A stretch of 7,583 nt of DNA, taken from Rubrobacter sp. GTDB taxonomy: Bacteria; Actinomycetota; Rubrobacteria; Rubrobacterales; Rubrobacteraceae. Location: assembly GCA_016781705.1 (NCBI GenBank), contig JADDPV010000103.1, positions 1-7,583 of the forward strand. Reading direction: 5' to 3'. The translations under genes were made by a program, and so were the position numbers. The notes beneath the pieces were generated by a model. The model was not told the DNA's origin. It saw only the letters and a list, made by a program, of their open reading frames with translations, and ran no database searches. This document shows, piece after piece, positions 1 to 4,894 of the stretch (position 1 is its first letter; each line of letters starts with the position of its first letter).

Positions 1-49
1 CGAGCACCGCGATCCCGTCCAGGCTCTCGGCGAAGACCGGCGCCCCCAA
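1..49 (-). CDS. Possible 5' end of an unidentified divergent gene (partial)
   Basis: On the minus strand one frame is open from the left edge back to a TAG near position 139, and within positions 1-62 nearly every third codon base is G or C. The inferred peptide (GAPVFAESLDGIAVL after the start) looks protein-like. The frame has no ATG. The only usable start inside it is TTG at 49-47, with a GGGG run a few bases upstream as a weak ribosome binding site. I do not recognise the product. The same third positions also fit a plus-strand frame, so the GC signal alone does not fix the strand. This is a weak call that needs the sequence to the left. Confidence 0.2.
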   Translation of the reverse strand, partial: MGAPVFAESLDGIAVL

Positions 50-100
50 GACGGTCCCCGCGTCACGCAGGAGAACGGATACCCGAGCTCCGTTAGGGTT

Positions 101-137
101 TTGCCGTTCCTTGAACGATGCTAGACTGCGCCACTAT
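101..137 (+). promoter_or_regulatory. Candidate promoter of the bioBAFD operon
   Basis: The stretch is locally AT-richer than its surroundings and sits 33-69 bases ahead of the bioB start. Two overlapping sigma70-like readings are possible: TTGCCG (101-106) with TAGACT (122-127), or TTGAAC (111-116) with CACTAT (132-137). Each has a 15-bp spacer, shorter than the ideal 17, and neither is a strong match. No other promoter-like sequence is seen before bioA, bioF or bioD, which fits one transcript for all four genes. Confidence 0.35.
105..117. promoter_or_regulatory. 13-bp perfect inverted repeat, candidate operator for biotin regulation
   Basis: CGTTC-CTT-GAACG is a perfect palindrome with 5-bp arms and a 3-bp spacer. 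It lies between or over the candidate -35 and -10 elements, where a bound repressor would block RNA polymerase. The 5-3-5 layout resembles the BioQ (TetR-type) sites of Corynebacterium and Mycobacterium, but the half-site order is reversed relative to the TGAAC-N3-GTTAC motif as I recall it. The regulator is therefore unassigned. No regulator gene is in the window. Confidence 0.35.
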
Positions 138-169
138 CCGGGGCGTTCGCGAGGAGGGGGTAGAAGGGC

Positions 170-1210
170 ATGCAAGAAACGCTCGCTAAGGTCGTGGACG
201 GAGCTCTCGCGCTGGAGCCGCCCTCGCGAGACGAGGCGTTGTGGATGCTCTCCTACCCGGAGGAGCGGGTGACGGAGCTCGTCGCGGCCGTCTCCCGCGT
301 GCGCTACGAGTTCTTCGGCAACAGGGTCAAGCTCAACGCGCTCGTGAACATGAAGAGCGGCCTGTGCCCGGAGGACTGCAACTACTGCTCGCAGTCGAAG
401 ATCTCCACCGCCCCGATCCAGAAGTACCCGTACCTCGGCAAGGAGGAGGTGCTCGGGCGGGCGGCGAAGGCGCGCGAGGCCGGGGCGAAGCGGCTCTGCC
501 TCGTGGCCAGCGGCCGGGGGCCGTCGGGGCACGAGGTCTCGCGCTTCGCGGAGACGGTCAGGGAGGTGAAGTCCCGCTACCCGGAGCTCGAGATCTGCGC
601 GTGCCTCGGGATCCTCAAGGACGGGCAGGCCGAGACGCTCAAGGATGCGGGTGTGCATGCCTACAACCACAACCTCAACACGAGCGAGGGGTTCTACGAG
701 AAGATCTGCTCGACCCACGACTACGAGGACCGTACCCGGACCGTCGAGAAGGCCAAGGGCTCGGGCCTGAGCCCGTGCTCGGGGGCGCTCTTCGGGATGG
801 GCGAGGCGGACGAAGACGTGGTGGACGTCGCCTTCGCGCTCAAGGCCATTCAGCCGGACTCGGTGCCGATCAACTTCCTCATCCCGATAGAAGGCACCCC
901 GCTCGCCGGGCAGACCGACCTCACGCCGCAGAGGTGCCTGAAGATTCTCGCCCTGTTCCGGCTCGTCTTCCCGGACGTCGAGGTCAGGATAGCGGGGGGG
1001 CGGGAGGTGCACCTCAGGAGCATGCAGCCTTTGGGGCTGTTGCTCGCCAACTCCATCTTCGCCGGCGACTACCTGACGACGACGGGCCAGGCGGCGGCCA
1101 AGGACCTCGAGATGATCTCGGACCTCGGGCTCGTCGTGGAGTCGGCCAAGGAGCGGACCCTCCCGCGCGAGCGGGCGGGCGCGGTGACCCTCAAGGAATA
1201 CTCGGGCTAG
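170..1210 (+). CDS. bioB: Biotin synthase BioB
   Basis: This radical-SAM enzyme converts dethiobiotin to biotin by inserting sulfur, the last step of the pathway, in the cytoplasm. The product is 346 aa, the same length as E. coli BioB. The [4Fe-4S]/SAM motif CPEDCNYC gives Cys66, Cys70 and Cys73. The residues expected to hold the auxiliary [2Fe-2S] cluster are Cys110 (RLC), Cys143 (EICACLG), Cys203 (SPCSG) and Arg273 (VRIAGGRE). The family stretch YNHNLNTS and the late block ANSIFAGDYLTTTG are also present. The ATG at 170 is preceded by GGAGGGGG (153-160) about 9 bases upstream. It is first in the operon, and bioA starts 34 bases after its stop. All key residues are intact, so it should be functional. 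Confidence 0.97.
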   Translation: MQETLAKVVDGALALEPPSRDEALWMLSYPEERVTELVAAVSRVRYEFFGNRVKLNALVNMKSGLCPEDCNYCSQSKISTAPIQKYPYLGKEEVLGRAAKAREAGAKRLCLVASGRGPSGHEVSRFAETVREVKSRYPELEICACLGILKDGQAETLKDAGVHAYNHNLNTSEGFYEKICSTHDYEDRTRTVEKAKGSGLSPCSGALFGMGEADEDVVDVAFALKAIQPDSVPINFLIPIEGTPLAGQTDLTPQRCLKILALFRLVFPDVEVRIAGGREVHLRSMQPLGLLLANSIFAGDYLTTTGQAAAKDLEMISDLGLVVESAKERTLPRERAGAVTLKEYSG

Positions 1211-1244
1211 CAAGCCGTAGGGACGCACGAGAAGGAGGCTCCTC

Positions 1245-2666
1245 GTGAGGCACGACCATGACTCTTTGGCCCACCTGGACAAGGCGCACGTCTGGCACCC
1301 GTACACCCAGATGGCAGGCTACAACGAGAGGGATCCTTTAATCGTCGTGGAGGGCGAGGGGCGCAAGCTCAAGGACGCCAACGGCCGCTGGTATTACGAC
1401 GGGAGCTCCTCGATCTGGCTGAACGTCCACGGTCACCGGGTTCCCGAGATCGACGCCGCCATCCGCGCGCAGCTCGAACGCGTCGCCCACTCCACCCTCC
1501 TCGGCCTGGCGAACGAGCCGTCGATCCTGCTCGCCAAGGAGCTCGTCGACTTATCGCCAGAGGGCTTGAACAAGGTCTTCTACTCGGACTCGGGCTCCGA
1601 GTCGGTCGAGGCGGCGATCAAGATGGCTCTGCAGTTCTTCGCGAACCGCGAGGGGCGGGGGACGAAGCGGCACCGCCTCCTCTCCTTCGAGGCGGGCTAC
1701 CACGGCGACACCTTGGGCGCGGTCGCCGCGGCCCCTGTCGACACGTTCCACTGGCCGTTCAAGAGGGTGATCCCGGACGCCCTTCGCGCCCCCTTCCCGA
1801 ACGTCTACCGCTCCGGCAAGGACCCGCAGGAGACGACGCGGGACTCCCTGGCGGCTGTCGAGCGCCTCTTCGAGGAGCACCCCGGGGAGGTGGCGGCGGC
1901 GATCGTCGAGCCTACGCTGCAGAACGTCGCGGGGATCGTGGTCGCCCCCGAGGGCTTTTTGGGGGGGCTCGCCGAGCTCTGCCGGGGGCACGGCGTCCTC
2001 CTCATCGCCGACGAGGTCGCGACCGGCATCGGCCGCACGGGGAGGATGTTCGCCTGCGAGCACGAGGGGGTCTCGCCGGACCTCATGGCTTTGGGCAAGG
2101 GGCTGGCCGCCGGCTACCTGCCGCTCGCCGCCACCCTAACGACCGACGAGGTGTACGAGGCGTTCTTAGGTACCCACGCCGAAAAAAAGGCGTTCTTCCA
2201 CGGCCACTCGTTCACCGGCAACCAGCTCGGGTGCGCGGCGGCTTTGGCGAACCTCAAACTGATGCGCGAGGCGGGCGTCTTGGAGGGCATCCCCGAGAAG
2301 GAGCGCATCATGGCGTCGCGGGCGGAAGCGGTGCGCGAGCACCCTTACGTCGGGGACGTTCGGTACAAGGGGATGGTGCTCGGCATAGAGCTCGTGGTGG
2401 ACAAGAAGACGAAGGAGAGCTACCCGTGGGAGGCGCAGGTCGGCTGGCGGGTCTGCGACAGGGCGCGGGAGAAGGGGCTGCTCGTCAGGCCTTTGGGGAG
2501 CGTTATCATATGCATGCCGCCTCTGGGGAGCACCGCGGAGGAGGTCTCCGAGATGATGGAGATCCTGACCGAGGCTGTGTGGGAGGCCGAAGGGGAGATC
2601 CGCGCGCTGGCCGAGGGGGTCCTCTCGGGCGACCGCGGGGCCTACGCCGCCCGGGAGCGGGCGTGA
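1245..2666 (+). CDS. bioA: Adenosylmethionine/lysine-8-amino-7-oxononanoate aminotransferase BioA
   Basis: This class III PLP aminotransferase converts 7-keto-8-aminopelargonate (KAPA) to 7,8-diaminopelargonate (DAPA). The product is 473 aa. Diagnostic features are HVWHPYTQM (15-23), the phosphate-binding SDSGSES (114-120), GYHGDT (151-156), the PLP-ring Asp256 in ADEVATG, the Schiff-base Lys285 in LGKG, and VRPLG (414-418). Several blocks resemble the lysine-using Bacillus subtilis enzyme more than the SAM-using E. coli one: SSSIWLNVHGHR (54-65) where E. coli has SSWW, and FFHGHSFTGNQLGC (317-330). The amino donor may therefore be lysine, which is an inference. The GTG start has an excellent ribosome binding site, AAGGAGG (1232-1238), 6 bases upstream. 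About 25 residues at the C-terminus extend beyond the usual family end. Its stop overlaps the bioF start. Confidence 0.95.
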   Translation: MRHDHDSLAHLDKAHVWHPYTQMAGYNERDPLIVVEGEGRKLKDANGRWYYDGSSSIWLNVHGHRVPEIDAAIRAQLERVAHSTLLGLANEPSILLAKELVDLSPEGLNKVFYSDSGSESVEAAIKMALQFFANREGRGTKRHRLLSFEAGYHGDTLGAVAAAPVDTFHWPFKRVIPDALRAPFPNVYRSGKDPQETTRDSLAAVERLFEEHPGEVAAAIVEPTLQNVAGIVVAPEGFLGGLAELCRGHGVLLIADEVATGIGRTGRMFACEHEGVSPDLMALGKGLAAGYLPLAATLTTDEVYEAFLGTHAEKKAFFHGHSFTGNQLGCAAALANLKLMREAGVLEGIPEKERIMASRAEAVREHPYVGDVRYKGMVLGIELVVDKKTKESYPWEAQVGWRVCDRAREKGLLVRPLGSVIICMPPLGSTAEEVSEMMEILTEAVWEAEGEIRALAEGVLSGDRGAYAARERA

Positions 2667-3856
2667 GGACGCGGGAGGGGACGGCGGTCTTCGGGGCCCT
2701 GAGGGAGGAGATCGAGGGCCTCAAGGCCGCCGATCTGTACCGCGAGCCGCGCGTGTTCGAGGGCAAGGCCGACCGCGTCGTGGTCAAGGGGGGGCGGGAG
2801 CTCGTCTGCCTCGCGTCGAACAACTATCTCGGGCTCACGGCGGACGAGGCCCTGATGCAGGCCTCGTCGGATGCGGCCTTGCGCTACGGGACGGGCTCGG
2901 GGGCCTCGCGGCTCGTCTCGGGGACGATGGCGCCGCACGTCGAGCTCGAGCGCGCCTTGGCGGACTTCGAGGGGACGGAGGCGGCACTCCTCTTCGGGAG
3001 CGGGTTCGCGGCGAACCTCGGTACCATAACCGCGCTCGCCGGGCGCGACGACGCGATCTACTCGGACGGGCTGAACCACGCCTCGATCATCGACGGCGCC
3101 CGGCTCTCGAAGGCGCGACTCGAGATCTACGCCCACGCCGACGCCTCGGACCTCGAGCGCAGACTCTCGGGCAACAGCGCTAACCCGGGACGCAGGCGCC
3201 TGATCGTCACGGACGGCGTGTTCTCGATGGACGGCGACGTGGCCCCGCTGCCGGAGATCCTACAGCTCGCCGACGCTTACGGCGCCTGGGTGATCGTGGA
3301 CGACGCGCACGCGAGCGGCGTCATCGGCGCGGGCGGCAGGGGCACCGCCGACCACTACGGCGTGGAGTCGGAGCGCCTGATCCAGCTAGGCACCCTCTCG
3401 AAGGCGTTCGGCGGCGAGGGCGGCTTCGTCGCGGGCCCTTCGGTGCTCGTGGACTACCTGCGCCACAGGGCCCGCCCCTTCGTGTTCTCGACCGCCCCCT
3501 CGCCGGCGACCGTCGCGACCGCCCTCGCCGCTTTACGCATAGTGCGCGACGAGCCGGAGCGGCGCCTGAGGCTGCGCCGGAACTCCGACGTCTTGCGCGA
3601 GGGCCTGCGCTCTTTGGGCTACAGCGTCCCCGGCGAGACGACGCCGATCCTGCCGGTGATGGTGGGGGAGCCCGGAAGGGCCGTCGCCCTATCGGAGGCG
3701 CTGGAGGAGGAGGGCGTCCTGGCCCCCGCCATCCGGCCGCCGACCGTCCCCTCGGGGACGAGCCGCCTGCGCGTCACCGCGATGGCGACCCACACGGACG
3801 AGGACCTCGACCGGGTGCTGGAGGCCTTCCGGAAGGCGCGCCCCCGGGGCTTCTAG
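2663..3856 (+). CDS. bioF: 8-amino-7-oxononanoate synthase BioF
   Basis: This PLP enzyme of the alpha-oxoamine synthase family condenses a pimeloyl thioester with L-alanine to give KAPA, CO2 and free CoA or ACP. The product is 397 aa, close to the usual 380-400. Visible family features are LASNNYLGL (50-58), GTGSGASRLVSGT (76-88), LNHASIIDG with His139, VDDAHASG with Asp213 and His216, and the Schiff-base Lys247 in LGTLSKAFGGEGGF. The frame stays open far upstream inside bioA, to about 2231. The GTG at 2663 is chosen because it gives the normal length and makes a GTGA overlap with the bioA stop, typical of translational coupling. A short GGGAG (2653-2657) may serve as its ribosome binding site. 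The related 2-amino-3-ketobutyrate ligase (kbl) is the main alternative by sequence, but the bio context decides for bioF. Confidence 0.94.
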   Translation: MRTREGTAVFGALREEIEGLKAADLYREPRVFEGKADRVVVKGGRELVCLASNNYLGLTADEALMQASSDAALRYGTGSGASRLVSGTMAPHVELERALADFEGTEAALLFGSGFAANLGTITALAGRDDAIYSDGLNHASIIDGARLSKARLEIYAHADASDLERRLSGNSANPGRRRLIVTDGVFSMDGDVAPLPEILQLADAYGAWVIVDDAHASGVIGAGGRGTADHYGVESERLIQLGTLSKAFGGEGGFVAGPSVLVDYLRHRARPFVFSTAPSPATVATALAALRIVRDEPERRLRLRRNSDVLREGLRSLGYSVPGETTPILPVMVGEPGRAVALSEALEEEGVLAPAIRPPTVPSGTSRLRVTAMATHTDEDLDRVLEAFRKARPRGF

Positions 3857-4594
3857 GTGCCCCCCGCGCCGCGGCAGGCGTTACCCGGCGTCTTCGTGAC
3901 CGGCACCGGCACCGGGGTGGGCAAGACGTTCGTCGGGGCAGCCCTCGCCGCCCTCCTACGCGAGAGGGACGTGGACGTCGGCGTGATGAAGCCCGCCGAA
4001 ACGGGGGTGGAGGAGCCGACCGCGCCCTGCTACTCCGTGGACGCGGCCCGCCTCGCCGCCGCCGCGGGTGTGGGCGACCCGCCGGAGCTCGTCGTACCGT
4101 ACAAGCTCCGCGACCCGCTCGCCCCGTCCGTCGCCGCCGGGAGGGAGGGGCGCGAGGTTTCCGTGGAGGTCGTCATGGCCGCCTACCACGAGCTCCGGCG
4201 GCGCCACGCATTTCTTCTGGTGGAGGGGGCGGGGGGGATCGCCGTGCCCTTCGGCGGGGGCGTGGACATGGCCGGGCTCGCCGAGGCCATGCATCTTCCC
4301 CTGCTCGTCGTGGCCCCGACGGGCCTCGGGACGATAAACCACGCGGTGCTCACGATCGAGTACGCTCGCGCCCGCGGGCTCGTGGTGCTCGGGACCCTGC
4401 TCAACCTGCGCGCGGACCCCCCGGACCTCGCCGAGCGCACGAACCCCGCCGTGCTCGCCCGGCTGACCGGCCTTCCGGTCTACGGCCCCATCGACGAGCT
4501 CCGACCCGGGCCGCCCGACGATCAGGCCGCCGTCGAGGCCGTCCGTTCCTCCTGCCCCGCCTTCGTCGAGGCCCTCGTCGAGGGCAAGGGGTAG
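3857..4594 (+). CDS. bioD: ATP-dependent dethiobiotin synthetase BioD
   Basis: This cytoplasmic P-loop enzyme closes the ureido ring of DAPA using CO2 and ATP to make dethiobiotin, the BioB substrate. The product is 245 aa (family roughly 220-240). The Walker A motif GTGTGVGKT is at 16-24, close to the N-terminus as usual. Other family marks are KPAETG with Lys45, LVEGAGG with Glu123, the GTINHAVLT block (159-167) and LLNL with Asn183 at the expected base-binding position. The GTG start follows the bioF TAG with no gap, and there is only a weak GGGG-type ribosome binding site. Translation therefore probably depends on ribosomes finishing bioF. It is the last bio gene in the window. I see no convincing terminator after it, only a 4-bp stem around its stop. 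Confidence 0.95.
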   Translation: MPPAPRQALPGVFVTGTGTGVGKTFVGAALAALLRERDVDVGVMKPAETGVEEPTAPCYSVDAARLAAAAGVGDPPELVVPYKLRDPLAPSVAAGREGREVSVEVVMAAYHELRRRHAFLLVEGAGGIAVPFGGGVDMAGLAEAMHLPLLVVAPTGLGTINHAVLTIEYARARGLVVLGTLLNLRADPPDLAERTNPAVLARLTGLPVYGPIDELRPGPPDDQAAVEAVRSSCPAFVEALVEGKG

Positions 4595-4786
4595 CGCCCC
4601 GTAGAGAGCGCCACCCCGGGCCGAAGCGCGGTAGCCGCAGTGGAGGAGGAAGCCCGAGGCGATGTGGCGTGCGTTGGGCGCGATGACCGCTCGCCCCATC
4701 GCCAGGACTCCATGCCGGGGTTACGCCTGACGCGCGCCACCCCCTGGCGGGTCCCGAGGGTGCTCGAGCTGGCCCGAAGCGGCGGC
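4595..4786. other. Intergenic stretch between bioD and the transposon end
   Basis: No recognisable gene lies here. A GTG frame (4640-4807, 55 aa) has mixed codon use and no family resemblance. No hairpin with a T-run marks the end of the operon. There is an 8-bp palindrome GCTCGAGC (4762-4769), and a GGGG at 4717 that could begin a Tn3-type end, though it lacks the inner motif at the right distance. The stretch may be the remains of the sequence that followed bioD before the transposon arrived. Confidence 0.5.
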
Positions 4787-4825
4787 GGGATGAGGGAGGT
4801 AGATTAGGTGGCGGGTACTACGCTT
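4787..4825 (+). repeat. Candidate left terminal inverted repeat of the Tn3 element
   Basis: The stretch starts GGGATGAGG and ends TACTACGCTTA, with about the 38-40 bp spacing expected between the outer G-run and the inner TACGCTAAG-like box of Tn3-family ends. It lies 70 bases before the transposase start, a typical position. The outer end has three G's rather than four and the inner box differs at its last bases. The partner repeat is outside the window, so this is only a candidate. Confidence 0.22.
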
Positions 4826-4894
4826 ACCACCGCAAAGACCGGCAGGGGGTTGATCAGCGCGCTGGACGCGACGACGTGGGCAGGGGGGCGCTAG

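Noticed and set aside
134..1306. 390-aa minus-strand open frame opposite bioB
   Set aside because: It is the antisense shadow of bioB, rich in Arg, Leu and Val with no recognisable motif; bioB is intact on the other strand.
2231..2662. In-frame upstream extension of bioF inside bioA
   Set aside because: The translated stretch is Gly/Arg-rich, with no family similarity, and would make BioF 541 aa; the GTG at 2663 gives the normal length.
4588..4600. GGGG-TAGCG-CCCC hairpin at the bioD stop as a terminator
   Set aside because: It has only a 4-bp stem and no following T-run; too weak to call.
4762..4769. GCTCGAGC palindrome as a resolution site
   Set aside because: An 8-bp palindrome is common in GC-rich DNA, and no resolvase gene or paired subsites are visible.
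4640..4807. 55-aa GTG-start frame downstream of bioD
   Set aside because: It is preceded by no good ribosome binding site, has mixed codon use and runs across the likely transposon boundary; not supported as a gene.
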